Of a DNA stretch of 64,000 bases, positions 51,456-59,994 are shown one piece after another. The stretch is from Domibacillus robiginosus. Its GTDB lineage: Bacteria; Bacillota; Bacilli; Bacillales; Domibacillaceae. Position 1 is the first letter of the stretch, and each line of letters begins with the position of its first letter. A program made the translations under genes and the position numbers. The stretch lies in assembly GCF_000966195.1 (NCBI RefSeq), contig NZ_LAHL01000012.1, forward strand, positions 310,001-374,000, given 5' to 3'. The notes under the pieces are model-generated. The model was given only the letters and a program-made list of their open reading frames with translations. It did not search any database and was not told the origin of the DNA.

Positions 51456-51938
51456 TTACAGAATGGCTTCTGCCAAAAACCAGCCAATCATGATCAATTG
51501 AATGATGATCTTCGCCAGCGTGCCGCTTAAAAACGCGATAAGCGTTGCATAGGCTACAAAAAAGGCCTGCTTGACATTTCTTAAAATAAGCAGTTCTACA
51601 ACAAGAACCGCAAAAAATGGTACGATCAAAATACCGAACGGCGGGATGATAAAAGAACCGGCAATGATGGCAATAACTGCCGTCCACTCGCCCCATTTTG
51701 AACCACCGTATTTTTTAACGAAATAGCTGTTGGCCAAAAAGTCTGCCAAAAACATAAGTATGGTAAAAATGACCATGCCGATCCAAAAAAGAACGGATAA
51801 TTCTTCACGGTTAATGCCAACATAATAAAGACCAAATCCTGCCCATAAAACAAGAACCGACGGTACAATTGGAAAAATAAAGCCGGCAAAACTTGCAATA
51901 AACAGCAAAATAATGATGCTCCAAACTAAAATAGACAC
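51456..51938 (-). CDS. DUF456-family membrane protein (YqgC-like)
   Basis: A 160-residue integral membrane protein with about four helices: IIILLFIASFAGFIFPIVPSVLVLWAGFGLYY, then FLADFLANSYFVKKYGGSKWGEW, GSFIIPPFGILIVPFFAVLVVELLI and AFLSGTLAKIIIQLIM. The PIVPS, KKYGGSKWG and PPFGI motifs are those of DUF456. Function unknown. GTG start after AGGGGGATATGT. Confidence 0.82.
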   Translation of the reverse strand: MSILVWSIIILLFIASFAGFIFPIVPSVLVLWAGFGLYYVGINREELSVLFWIGMVIFTILMFLADFLANSYFVKKYGGSKWGEWTAVIAIIAGSFIIPPFGILIVPFFAVLVVELLILRNVKQAFFVAYATLIAFLSGTLAKIIIQLIMIGWFLAEAIL

Positions 51939-52006
51939 ACATATCCCCCTCTTCTCTGTTATGATAGCATTGTACCATTATGCAAAAGAATAGGAAGTGA
52001 TTCACA

Positions 52007-52384
52007 TTGATTAATATTGAGCTGCCCCAGGCCGACTACATTTTAACGAGAAAACGGAATCCGGAAGACACAAGTGAAGCGGCAATCGCACGCGAATACG
52101 GCTTTACGGATTATCATAAAATTCCACGTGACAAAGCGGGTGTGTTTATGTTTTATGATGCACAGGACCGTCTCCTGTTTGCAGGGAAAGCCCGAAAACT
52201 CCGTATGCGTATTCGGAAGCATTTTGAAGATAATGTATCTGATATTAAAAACCACCGTGATGATGTGCACAAAATTGTTGTATTAGTGGTGGACAGCCCG
52301 ATGGAACGCGACATTTACGAAACATATATTATTAATACGTTTGAAGCAAAATATAATACTGACAAAGCGTTTTTCCGTTCTTAA
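52007..52384 (+). CDS. GIY-YIG domain nuclease-like protein
   Basis: A 125-residue protein whose middle reads AGVFMFYDAQDRLLFAGKARKLRMRIRKHFED, the strand-strand-helix of the GIY-YIG fold, with conserved Gly-Lys and the Arg of the helix; a late Glu in MERDIYETYIINTFEAKYN corresponds to the metal ligand. The first Gly-Ile-Tyr is changed to Gly-Val-Phe. It resembles the N-terminal module of UvrC but stands alone. TTG start at 52007 with AGGAAGTGATTCACA. A DNA end-processing role is only inferred. Confidence 0.78.
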   Translation: MINIELPQADYILTRKRNPEDTSEAAIAREYGFTDYHKIPRDKAGVFMFYDAQDRLLFAGKARKLRMRIRKHFEDNVSDIKNHRDDVHKIVVLVVDSPMERDIYETYIINTFEAKYNTDKAFFRS

Positions 52385-52389
52385 TCCTG

Positions 52390-52427
52390 AGCCGGCTGCT
52401 GTAAAAGCCGGCTTTTTCTTTTTTTAT
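52390..52427 (+). terminator. Terminator of the GIY-YIG gene
   Basis: GAGCCGGCT / AGCCGGC hairpin followed by TTTTTCTTTTTTT. Confidence 0.75.
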
Positions 52428-52593
52428 TTTGCTGCCACTTCCGAAAAATCCCCCTTTCTGTCTAAACTTTCTACCGTACCTGTAACGTTTTAGGACGTTT
52501 TGTCGAATGTGTTTTAAACATGGCTGTCTTTTCGTATACTAGATGCTGTTCTCTTATAAAAAAAGTATGAAAAGTAATTGTGGAGGTTTCAAA

Positions 52594-52761
52594 ATGAATA
52601 CGTTACTAAACCATGATGAATTAATGAAAAAAATTAAAAAGGTCCGCCGTGAAATGATTGCATCCGGCACAACAAAAGGATTAAACCACGCGGACACGAT
52701 TCAATACAGCCAGGAGCTTGACCAGCTGATGAATCAATTTCAGCCCGGCCAGAAGTTTTAA
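52594..52761 (+). CDS. Spo0E-like sporulation aspartyl-phosphatase
   Basis: A 55-residue protein of the Spo0E family: a helix LMKKIKKVRREMIASG, the connecting GLNHADTIQYSQ and the signature SQELD at 39-43. Such proteins dephosphorylate Spo0A~P and so delay sporulation. ATG at 52594 is set by GGAGGTTTCAAA. Single gene with a long bidirectional terminator. Supports an endospore former. Confidence 0.88.
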   Translation: MNTLLNHDELMKKIKKVRREMIASGTTKGLNHADTIQYSQELDQLMNQFQPGQKF

Positions 52762-52906
52762 TTCCTTTTATTTTTCCTGTCCTGGGCACAAAAAAAGCCA
52801 GCTCCAAAGGAACTGGCTTTTTTTGTGCCGCTTTTGCCGTATTATCAAAAAATAAGAAAGTTTTAAACCACCACTCCTCAAAGTGGGTGTTTGCAAAAGT
52901 GTTCAT
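52634..52906 (-). CDS. Doubtful small gene with Shine-Dalgarno hairpin
   Basis: An ATG at 52906 follows GGGAGGACAGAC on the minus strand; the first 30 residues (MNTFANTHFEEWWFKTFLFF...) look plausible but the frame then runs through the spo0E-like terminator and antisense to that gene up to 52634, so its true extent is uncertain. The Shine-Dalgarno bases pair with CCTC in a hairpin at 52913-52935 (CCTCTGCCG / CGGCAGGGAGG), which could mask the start. The remaining 52936-53138 stretch is AT-rich and holds the promoter region of the next gene; I see nothing else in it. Confidence 0.25.
   Translation of the reverse strand: MNTFANTHFEEWWFKTFLFFDNTAKAAQKKPVPLELAFFVPRTGKIKGIKTSGRAEIDSSAGQAPGCIESCPRGLILLLCRMQSFHGGPF
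52785..52829. terminator. Terminator of the Spo0E-like gene
   Basis: Long stem GGCACAAAAAAAGCCAG / CTGGCTTTTTTTGTGCC. Confidence 0.85.
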
Positions 52907-53138
52907 GTCTGTCCTCCCTGCCGAATCGGCAGAGGCTTGTCAATCCCACTTTAATGTTAAACTCCCTATTACAGCTTAAAGGTTAAAACTTAATTAAAAA
53001 AACACGCACAATGCAGCTGTATTCGTATCTTACTCGTTTTTCCGTCAAAATGCAAGCCGTTTTATTTTGTTACACGAAATATTCCTGCTACACTTATGAA
53101 ACAGAAAACATTCAACTTATATGAAAGAAGTGTTATAG

Positions 53139-54125
53139 ATGTCTATCTCATATTCTGTTCTTGACCTGGCCCCTATCACAGCAGGCAGTACAGCGGCCGA
53201 ATCTTTCGAGCACTCTGCCGATCTTGCCCGACATGCAGAAAAATGGGGCTACAACCGCTACTGGCTTGCTGAGCATCACAATATGCCCGGCATTGCAAGC
53301 TCTGCCACCTCTGTTGTCATCGGCCACATTGCGGGTGCTACCAAAACGATACGGGTAGGTTCTGGGGGAATTATGCTGCCAAATCATGCTCCGCTTGTAA
53401 TTGCAGAGCAATTCGGGACGCTTGAGTCTCTGTTTCCTGGACGCATAGATCTCGGACTTGGCCGCGCTCCCGGAACGGACCAAATCACGATGCGCGCACT
53501 GCGTCGTCAAAACATGAGCGACGGGCATGATTTTCCAGAGCAGCTGGCTGAGCTGCGTGGATATTTTAGCGGTTCAAATCATGTTCATGCCATTCCGGGT
53601 GAAGGCCTGTCGATTCCTATCTGGCTGCTTGGTTCGAGTGGATTCAGCGCCCGCCTTGCAGGAGATTTAGGTCTTCCGTTTTCTTTTGCCAGCCATTTTT
53701 CGCCAGACAACACAAAACCGGCGCTCGCTTTGTATAAGCGCCATTTTACTCCATCTGACGTGCTCGAAAAACCGTACGCTATGCTTGGTGTAAATGTGAT
53801 TGCCGCTGATACGGACGAAGAAGCAGTGCGGCTTGCAACATCTATGCAGCAGCAATTTTTAAACTTGATCCGCAACAATGCGGTGCCTCTTCAGCCGCCA
53901 GTGGACAGCATGGAGGGGATTTGGACTGAATTTGAAAAAGCCGCACTCCAGCAGCAGCTTGGTTCTTCCATCGTTGGCGGTCCGGAAACGATCAAGAAGA
54001 AGTTGGCTGATTTTATCGAAGAGACCGATGCGGACGAAGTCATGATTAATGCGCAAATTTACGACCATCAAGCAAGGCTGCGTTCATTTGAATTGGCAGC
54101 AGACGTTTTGCGTTCGCTCAAATAA
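53139..54125 (+). CDS. LLM-class (luciferase-like) flavin-dependent oxidoreductase
   Basis: A 328-residue TIM-barrel flavoprotein of the bacterial luciferase family: [98 protein letters not shown] and [12 protein letters not shown]. This is the YwcH/YtmO-like group without a proven substrate. FMNH2-dependent oxidation of a small molecule is likely. Single gene, own terminator. Confidence 0.9.
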   Translation: MSISYSVLDLAPITAGSTAAESFEHSADLARHAEKWGYNRYWLAEHHNMPGIASSATSVVIGHIAGATKTIRVGSGGIMLPNHAPLVIAEQFGTLESLFPGRIDLGLGRAPGTDQITMRALRRQNMSDGHDFPEQLAELRGYFSGSNHVHAIPGEGLSIPIWLLGSSGFSARLAGDLGLPFSFASHFSPDNTKPALALYKRHFTPSDVLEKPYAMLGVNVIAADTDEEAVRLATSMQQQFLNLIRNNAVPLQPPVDSMEGIWTEFEKAALQQQLGSSIVGGPETIKKKLADFIEETDADEVMINAQIYDHQARLRSFELAADVLRSLK

Positions 54126-54128
54126 AAT

Positions 54129-54168
54129 TTAAAATCCCCCTTCACCATGGTGAAGGGGGATTTTTTAA
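54129..54168. terminator. Bidirectional terminator
   Basis: AAAATCCCCCTTCACCA / TGGTGAAGGGGGATTTT between convergent LLM and catalase genes. Confidence 0.9.
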
Positions 54169-55763
54169 TACGGATCCGCCCCGTGGCCTTCCTGCTTTGC
54201 AGTGTCCGCTGCTTTTTTCGCTTCCGCTGAACCAGTATCTCCCACGGTTTGATTGCCCATTTTTTGTTTCGCTTTTTCAAGCCCTTCTGCAACACGGCGT
54301 CCGTAATCTTCATCTGCTTTTGTAAAGTGGCCGATCATCGCTTTTTGAATGTCCAGGTGTGACACACTGAGCGCATCAACCAAGTTGCTGATCAGTTCAT
54401 CTCGTTCCCAGTCTTCAAAACTACGGTACGTATCGCCGGCCTGCCCATAATCGTTTTTACGGTCAATTGGCTGCTTCATTAATTTATCGTTGTAAGCTGG
54501 CTGGTGATCCGCACCGGCTTTTTCTGCTTCCTTTAAACCATCCAGCATAGACGGCTCATAATTCACATGCGGATTCCGTCCATCGTCTACGTAGTGGGCA
54601 TGCTGGCCATCGCGCTGATTGGTCGCCACCCGCTTTTTCGGTTTATTGATCGGAATTTGCAGGTAGTTCGCTCCAACGCGGTAACGCTGGGTATCTGAGT
54701 AAGAGAACGTGCGCCCCTGGAGCATTTTATCATCAGAAAAATCCAAGCCATCTACAAGCACACCTGTTCCAAAAGCCGCCTGTTCAACTTCCGCAAAATA
54801 ATTTTCCGGGTTTTTATTAAGCACCATTTTCCCAACTGGAAGGAACGGGAATTGATCCTGCGGCCATAGCTTTGTATCATCAAGCGGATCAAAGTCAAGC
54901 TCCGGATGCTCATCGTCACTCATAATCTGCACGCAAAGCTCCCATTCCGGGTAATCTCCTTTTTCAATCGCTTCATACAAATCCTGCGTCGCATGACTTG
55001 TGTTCATTCCTTGAATTTCATTGGCTTCTTTTTGTGTTAAATTCCGAATCCCCTGCTTTAACGGCTCCCAGTGGTATTTTACCAGCACAGCTTCACCCGC
55101 TTCATTTACCCATTTATACGTGTTAACACCCGAGCCCTGCATTTGGCGGTAGTTTGCCGGTATCCCCCACGGAGAAAACAGGAAGGTAATCATATGAGTT
55201 GCTTCCGGCGTTTTGGAAACAAAGTCAAACATGCGCTCCGGATGTTGAATGTTTGTTACCGGGTCTGGCTTAAACGCATGAATCATGTCTGGAAATTTCA
55301 GTGGATCACGAATAAAGAAAATTTTCAGGTTATTGCCAACAAGATCCCAGTTGCCGTCTTCTGTGTAAAACTTCACCGCAAATCCGCGCGGGTCGCGGGC
55401 TGTTTCTGGAGATTCCTTCGCTCCGGCAACTGTTGAAAACCGAACAAATACCGGTGTCTGCTTGCCTGCTCCCTGGAATACTTTTGCCCGCGTATATTTC
55501 GAAACATCTTCATCGCCGACTTTCCCATATGTCTCAAAATAGCCATGTGCCCCGGCACCACGTGCATGTACGACCCGTTCCGGTATGCGTTCACGGTCAA
55601 AATGAGAAATTTTTTCGATAAAGTGATAGTTTTCAAGCGTTGCTGGTCCCCGGTTTCCAACCGTCCGAATGTTTTGGTTATCTGCCACAGGGTGCCCCTG
55701 TCGGTTTGTTAATGTCTCTTCTGACTCACCTGTTCCTGTTTTTTTCTTTTCCTCGTTTTCCAC
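54165..55763 (-). CDS. Haem catalase
   Basis: A 532-residue monofunctional catalase, longer than the 480-residue clade by an N-terminal Glu/Lys-rich stretch and a C-terminal helical tail with Lys/Ala repeats ([15 protein letters not shown]). Active-site His67 in [55 protein letters not shown], and the haem-ligand Tyr in [12 protein letters not shown]. It breaks hydrogen peroxide into water and oxygen. GTG start at 55763, seven bases after GGGAGG. A sigma-B-like promoter lies about 45 bases upstream, and no PerR box is seen. Confidence 0.92.
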   Translation of the reverse strand: MENEEKKKTGTGESEETLTNRQGHPVADNQNIRTVGNRGPATLENYHFIEKISHFDRERIPERVVHARGAGAHGYFETYGKVGDEDVSKYTRAKVFQGAGKQTPVFVRFSTVAGAKESPETARDPRGFAVKFYTEDGNWDLVGNNLKIFFIRDPLKFPDMIHAFKPDPVTNIQHPERMFDFVSKTPEATHMITFLFSPWGIPANYRQMQGSGVNTYKWVNEAGEAVLVKYHWEPLKQGIRNLTQKEANEIQGMNTSHATQDLYEAIEKGDYPEWELCVQIMSDDEHPELDFDPLDDTKLWPQDQFPFLPVGKMVLNKNPENYFAEVEQAAFGTGVLVDGLDFSDDKMLQGRTFSYSDTQRYRVGANYLQIPINKPKKRVATNQRDGQHAHYVDDGRNPHVNYEPSMLDGLKEAEKAGADHQPAYNDKLMKQPIDRKNDYGQAGDTYRSFEDWERDELISNLVDALSVSHLDIQKAMIGHFTKADEDYGRRVAEGLEKAKQKMGNQTVGDTGSAEAKKAADTAKQEGHGADPY

Positions 55764-55806
55764 ATTTATTCCTCCCTGTCAAATTAAATGAAAACTCCCA
55801 TTATTT

Positions 55807-55831
55807 ATATCCTTTTCCTTAAAATTTAAAC
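55807..55831 (-). promoter_or_regulatory. Candidate sigma-B promoter of the catalase gene
   Basis: Minus strand GTTTAA (55831-55826), 13 bases, GGATAT (55812-55807); one mismatch to GTTTAA-N13-GGGTAT. Confidence 0.65.
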
Positions 55832-55861
55832 AAAAAAAGCGCTCTAAAAAAGAGCGCTTGA
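55831..55861 (-). terminator. Terminator of ppnP
   Basis: Minus strand AAGCGCTC-TTTTTTA-GAGCGCTT then T tract. Confidence 0.8.
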
Positions 55862-55880
55862 AATGAAGTGAATAACCTGA

Positions 55881-56192
55881 TTACTCGGACAAATAAGAGC
55901 AGCAGTAGTCAACCACCGTATGTACTTTTAATTGGAATGTTTCATTAGCTGGTACATAAAAAACGCCACTTCCCTCAATTGATTCCCATTCGCCGCCCTG
56001 TAGCTTGTATTCGAGTCTGCCGGCTGAAATATCCATTTCCTCTTTTGCATCTGTAGAAAATGAATATTCTCCTGGCATCATAATGCCAAGTGTTTTCTTC
56101 GAGCCATCTTCAAAATAAATGGAGCGGCTCGTTACCTTCCCTTCAAAATACACATTTGCTGCTTTATCTACTGTTACCTGTTTAAATTGCAT
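55881..56192 (-). CDS. ppnP: Pyrimidine/purine nucleoside phosphorylase (PpnP, DUF1255)
   Basis: A 103-residue cupin-like protein: VYFEGKVTSRSIYFEDGSKKTLGIMMPGEYSFSTDAKEEMDISAG, then WESIEGSGVFYVPANETFQLKV and DYCCSYL at the C-terminus, all diagnostic of the small PpnP family that splits several nucleosides with phosphate. Length is usual. Single gene with terminator, start ATG 56192 after GGAGAGGAAGATAGGG. Confidence 0.9.
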   Translation of the reverse strand: MQFKQVTVDKAANVYFEGKVTSRSIYFEDGSKKTLGIMMPGEYSFSTDAKEEMDISAGRLEYKLQGGEWESIEGSGVFYVPANETFQLKVHTVVDYCCSYLSE

Positions 56193-56244
56193 CCCTATCT
56201 TCCTCTCCCTTTTATCGTTTTATTTTATCATAATTCTGAAAAAT

Positions 56245-56273
56245 AAAAAAAGGCCCCTTTTACGGGTGCCTTA
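56245..56273 (-). terminator. Terminator of the 102-residue gene
   Basis: Minus strand AAGGCACCC-GTAAAA-GGGGCCTT then T tract, overlapping the 3' end. Confidence 0.7.
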
Positions 56274-56579
56274 TCGGTTTTCTTCACTGTGAATGTCAAA
56301 CGTGATATCTTGATTCCGGTGGTCAATGTAAGCAACGCTGAAGCAGCGATTTCCTGCCCGATAACCATCCGGCGTTTCAAATTTATAAAATGTTTTTTGA
56401 CGGTCTTTTCGGTCTGTAATATAACGGTCTGATACCATTTCATAAAACTTGGATGTTTCTCCGCACTTGATATGAAAGTGAGTGCCTTCGCCGAGTTTTA
56501 GCTCTTCTTCAAAAGACTCAGCCTGCTTCCACTCACCTTGCCCGTTTCGGTACACACATGTCATTTTATTTGTTTTCAT
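56271..56579 (-). CDS. Hypothetical 102-residue protein
   Basis: Unrecognised small soluble protein with a good ribosome-binding site (AAAGGAGTGCTGAGAA, ATG). Beta-rich, with three cysteines (TCVYRNG, HIKCGETSKF, NRCFSVAYID). It ends at its own terminator. Single gene between asnB and ppnP. Confidence 0.6.
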   Translation of the reverse strand: MKTNKMTCVYRNGQGEWKQAESFEEELKLGEGTHFHIKCGETSKFYEMVSDRYITDRKDRQKTFYKFETPDGYRAGNRCFSVAYIDHRNQDITFDIHSEENR

Positions 56580-56639
56580 TTCTCAGCACTCCTTTCGTAT
56601 TTGATTACTATATTCCCTGATTTCCTGTTCAAAAACATC

Positions 56640-58457
56640 TTATCTGTCATAAAATCTAACGGAATATCCTTCAAACCATTCATGCATCTGAACAAAATAA
56701 GCAACAAGCTGCGGACCTGTCATTAATTGTCCAAACCATGGATATTGAAAAGACGCCCCGCCTGTCTTCGCTAACTCTTCTAGCCCTGCTTTAGAAAAAA
56801 AGTGAAGCAGCGGCGTATCCTTTTTTAAAATATCCTGCAGCATACCTGAGACAGCTTTTGTATACGCCGGATGATGTGTTTTAGGATAAGGGCTTTTTTT
56901 CCGGTATAGTACATCCCCCGGTAGCACACCGTCGAGCGCTTTTCGGAGAATGCCTTTTTCACGCCCATCTGCCATTTTTATCTCCCATGGAATATTCCAG
57001 ACGTATTCCACAAGCCGATGATCGGCAAACGGCACCCGGACTTCAAGACCTGCCCCCATGCTCATCCGGTCTTTCCGCTCCAATAGAGCTGTCATAAATG
57101 AAACCATGTTCAAATAAAAAAGCTCCCGACGCCGACGTTCTATGTCCGATTCACCGTCCAGCTTCGGTGTTTCGTCCCGCAATTTAGCGCTTTGCTCCTG
57201 CCCATATTCTTGTAGCGGAAGAGTCTGCCTCCATTTATCATTTAACAGCTGCGACTTTTCCTGCATAGATGTAATCCATGGAAACCCTTCTTCCGTACTG
57301 TTCCGGTGAAACCATGGATATCCGCCAAATATTTCATCTGCACACTCTCCGGACAAGCCGACTGTAAAATCCTGCTTGATTTCATGGCAAAACCAGAGCA
57401 GAGAGGAATCAACATCCGCCATACCGGGAAGATCCCGTGCGCACATGGCTTCCTTTAAAGCAGCGGCCAGTGTTTCCTGGTCAATCACTTTTGTGTGATG
57501 CACAGAGCCAATGTGCTGCTGCATTTTTTCAATCCATGGCCGGTCTTCTCCCGGCTGAAAAATATTTTGCTTGAAAAAGCGGCTGTTGTCTTCATATTCA
57601 ATAGAATACGTGTGAAGCGGTGTATCAAAAAATTGGGCGGCAAAGGCACTGATGGCACTGGAATCTACGCCGCCGGACAAGAAAGTACATACCGGTACAT
57701 CTGCTGTCAGCTGACGCATGACTGCATCCTGCAGCAGCTCCCGCACACGCATAGCAGTGTCAGGAAGCGAGTCCGTATGAGGAGCACTCTGGACATTCCA
57801 GTATCGCCATACATTCACTCCAGACTTTTTTACTGTTACTGCATGAGCTGGCCGAAGTTCCTTGATTCCCTTGAATACTCCCTGGCCTGGTGTACGACCC
57901 GGTCCAATGGCGATCAATTCCATAAAGCCTGACCGGTCAAGTTCCGGCTTCACGTCCGGATGGGCAAGCAGCGCTTTGATTTCTGATCCAAAAATAAAGG
58001 CACCATTTTTTTCTGTATAAAATAACGGTTTTACACCGAGCCGATCACGTGCCATAAATAATTCTCCACGTGTTTGGTCCCATACCCCGAATGCAAAAAT
58101 GCCATTCAAGCGATCCAGGCACTTTTCACGCCACTCAATAAATGCGTAAAGCAGCACTTCTGTGTCTGAATGTCCCTGAAAAGAATGGCCGCACTTTAAA
58201 AGCTCACTCCGGATATCTTCCGTATTGTACAGCTCACCGTTGTATACAATCGTGTATGCTCCACGGGTCATCGGCTGAATTCCGCCCGCAGGATCTACAA
58301 CAACAAGCCGTGTATGGCCAAATGCAACATGCTCCGCTGTCCAAACATTAAAATCGTCCGGTCCTCTTTTTTCAAGTGTCTGCGCCATCTGGCGGACTAT
58401 TTCTTTTTTACCGGCAAGCTCTTGATCAAATTGTACAAAGCCTGTTATGCCACACAT
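56640..58457 (-). CDS. asnB: Glutamine-hydrolysing asparagine synthetase
   Basis: A 605-residue class II amidotransferase. Nucleophile Cys2 in MCGITGF, RGPDDFNVW, YNGELYNTEDIR and a synthetase domain with the ATP-pyrophosphatase loop FLSGGVDSSAISAFAA, GLSGECADEIFGGYPWFHR and GLEVRVPFADHRLVEYVW. It makes asparagine from aspartate and glutamine. Size and shape recall the AsnO-type enzyme tied to sporulation in B. subtilis. The ATG at 58457 (GGGTGATGCGC) is fixed by the need for Cys at position 2, although the frame is open for 24 more codons. A terminator precedes the gene. Confidence 0.92.
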   Translation of the reverse strand: MCGITGFVQFDQELAGKKEIVRQMAQTLEKRGPDDFNVWTAEHVAFGHTRLVVVDPAGGIQPMTRGAYTIVYNGELYNTEDIRSELLKCGHSFQGHSDTEVLLYAFIEWREKCLDRLNGIFAFGVWDQTRGELFMARDRLGVKPLFYTEKNGAFIFGSEIKALLAHPDVKPELDRSGFMELIAIGPGRTPGQGVFKGIKELRPAHAVTVKKSGVNVWRYWNVQSAPHTDSLPDTAMRVRELLQDAVMRQLTADVPVCTFLSGGVDSSAISAFAAQFFDTPLHTYSIEYEDNSRFFKQNIFQPGEDRPWIEKMQQHIGSVHHTKVIDQETLAAALKEAMCARDLPGMADVDSSLLWFCHEIKQDFTVGLSGECADEIFGGYPWFHRNSTEEGFPWITSMQEKSQLLNDKWRQTLPLQEYGQEQSAKLRDETPKLDGESDIERRRRELFYLNMVSFMTALLERKDRMSMGAGLEVRVPFADHRLVEYVWNIPWEIKMADGREKGILRKALDGVLPGDVLYRKKSPYPKTHHPAYTKAVSGMLQDILKKDTPLLHFFSKAGLEELAKTGGASFQYPWFGQLMTGPQLVAYFVQMHEWFEGYSVRFYDR

Positions 58458-58508
58458 GCGCATCACCCTTTCCCGTAATACAATATGCATGGTCTGTCCG
58501 AAACATGA

Positions 58509-58546
58509 CAAAAAAATCCGCCTGCGCATTACGCGCCAGCGGAATC
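58509..58546 (-). terminator. Terminator of the ohrA-gpx-ohrR operon
   Basis: Minus strand TCCGC-TG-GCGC / GCGC-AG-GCGGA then TTTTTTT. Confidence 0.8.
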
Positions 58547-58978
58547 TGTTCGTTCTTTTAATTTTTGATGCAGATTATTCAGTCTGGTCATCAATTCTTT
58601 ATATTCTTCTGCATTGATTCGACATAACTCGATTTCTTCTGCGACCCGTTTTGTAATATCAGGCTGCTGACGGCGTGCTTTTTCCTCTATATAAATGAAA
58701 ACCTTTCGCTCATCTTCTTTGGAACGTTCTTTGCGCACCCAGCCGTTTTGCTGCATACGGGAAATCATCGGCGTTAATGTCCCTGTACCGAGATGAAGCT
58801 TTGAACCAAGCTCCTTCATTGTCACTTCGTCTTTTTCCCACAGAGCCAGCAGTACTAAATATTGTGGATACGTAAGTCCAAACGGCTGCAGTACACTCGT
58901 ATACAGCTTATTAAATTCACCAGCGGTTTCATACACAGCAAAACACAGCTGGCTGTTCAGTGAGAGAAAATCATTCAT
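58529..58978 (-). CDS. ohrR: OhrR-type peroxide-sensing MarR regulator
   Basis: A 149-residue MarR-family repressor. The reactive cysteine of OhrR is present: LSLNSQLCFAVYETAGEF (Cys12), followed by LTYPQYLVLLALWEKDEVTMKELGSKLHLGTGTLTPMISRMQQNGWVRKERSKEDERKVFI. One-cysteine OhrR is oxidised by organic peroxides and leaves its operator. Third gene of ohrA-gpx-ohrR, ATGA overlap with gpx. The operator at 59924-59938 ahead of ohrA is the obvious binding site, giving autoregulation. Confidence 0.9.
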   Translation of the reverse strand: MNDFLSLNSQLCFAVYETAGEFNKLYTSVLQPFGLTYPQYLVLLALWEKDEVTMKELGSKLHLGTGTLTPMISRMQQNGWVRKERSKEDERKVFIYIEEKARRQQPDITKRVAEEIELCRINAEEYKELMTRLNNLHQKLKERTDSAGA

Positions 58979-59454
58979 GATAGGATTTTTTTTACATCCT
59001 CTTCTATTTTTTCAGGACTTGTTTGCGGCGCATATCTTCCGACAACATGACCATTACGGTCCACTAGGAACTTTGTAAAATTCCATTTGATTTTTTTAGA
59101 CAGCAACCCTTTTTTCTCTGCTGTTAAGTGCAGAAAAAGCGGATCAGCGCCTTCGCCATTGACATCAATCTTGGCAAAGATCGGAAAAGTGACACCATAG
59201 TTTACCTGGCAAAACTCGGTCGTTTTATTGATGTCGTCGTATTCCTGATTATTAAACTGATCACACGGAAACCCGAGAACCATAAGCCCTTCGTCTTTGT
59301 ACTTTTCGTATAAGAACTGCAGGCCGCGAAACTGTGGCGTAAATCCACACTTGCTTGCTGTATTGACGATAAGCAGCGGTTTACCTTCGTATTCCTTCAG
59401 CGCCAGCATATCGCCATTCGGTTTTTTAACGCTTAAATCGTATATGTTGGTCAT
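58975..59454 (-). CDS. gpx: Glutathione-peroxidase-family thiol peroxidase
   Basis: A 159-residue GPx-fold peroxidase. Peroxidatic Cys36 in NTASKCGFTPQF, second Cys in LGFPCDQFNNQE, and the catalytic Trp-Asn in IKWNFTKFLVDRNG. In Firmicutes these enzymes use thioredoxin rather than glutathione. It lies between ohrA and ohrR and is therefore likely induced by organic peroxides. Four-base overlap with ohrR. Confidence 0.92.
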   Translation of the reverse strand: MTNIYDLSVKKPNGDMLALKEYEGKPLLIVNTASKCGFTPQFRGLQFLYEKYKDEGLMVLGFPCDQFNNQEYDDINKTTEFCQVNYGVTFPIFAKIDVNGEGADPLFLHLTAEKKGLLSKKIKWNFTKFLVDRNGHVVGRYAPQTSPEKIEEDVKKILS

Positions 59455-59466
59455 AGGACCACATCC

Positions 59467-59889
59467 TTACTGTTTCACAGACAATTCAACATCTACATTG
59501 CCGCTGATTGCTTTTGAATATGGACAGTAATGATGGGCTTTGTTTACGTATTCCTCTGCTGTCGCTTGATCTACACCTTCAATGGTCACTTCAAGATTCA
59601 CACCAAGCTTTACACCTTTATCAGCTTTGTCCGGATAAAGAGCAACAGTGGCTGTAACCTGGCTGCTCTCAAATTCGACGCCTCCCTGCTCCAGCATTAA
59701 TTCAAGTGCACTGTTAAAACATGCACTGTACCCAGCCGCAAACAACTGCTCTGGATTCGTAGCCGTCGTAGCGTTACCGCCAAGCGCCTGCGGTTTTTCC
59801 ACATCTAAATTAAAAATATTGTCCGGTGAATGAACTTCTCCGTCGCGCCCGCCTGTGTTAATAATCGTTGTTTCAAAAATAGGTTTCAT
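59467..59889 (-). CDS. ohrA: Organic hydroperoxide resistance protein
   Basis: A 140-residue canonical Ohr: Arg in NTGGRDGEV, peroxidatic Cys57 in AAGYSACFNSAL, second Cys122 in HHYCPYSKAISG and Glu in PEQLF. ATG at 59889 follows GGAAGGAGTTTTTCAA. First gene of the operon controlled by OhrR. Compared with the divergent relative at 368-796 this one has all family motifs. Confidence 0.94.
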   Translation of the reverse strand: MKPIFETTIINTGGRDGEVHSPDNIFNLDVEKPQALGGNATTATNPEQLFAAGYSACFNSALELMLEQGGVEFESSQVTATVALYPDKADKGVKLGVNLEVTIEGVDQATAEEYVNKAHHYCPYSKAISGNVDVELSVKQ

Positions 59890-59923
59890 TTGAAAAACTC
59901 CTTCCATTGATTTTTAAATCTTT

Positions 59924-59938
59924 TACGATTAAATCGTA
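59924..59938. promoter_or_regulatory. OhrR operator
   Basis: TACGATT-A-AATCGTA, a perfect 15-base palindrome with the arrangement of the B. subtilis site TACAATTAAATTGTA, 35 bases upstream of ohrA. Confidence 0.85.
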
Positions 59939-59962
59939 CACGATATAATTAAAAAATGCAAA

Positions 59963-59994
59963 GAAAAAGGCTGCTTACATTAAAACAGCCCTTT
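59963..59994 (-). terminator. Terminator of terD
   Basis: Minus strand GGCTG ... CAGCC followed by TTTTTCTTT, overlapping the stop codon. Confidence 0.65.
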
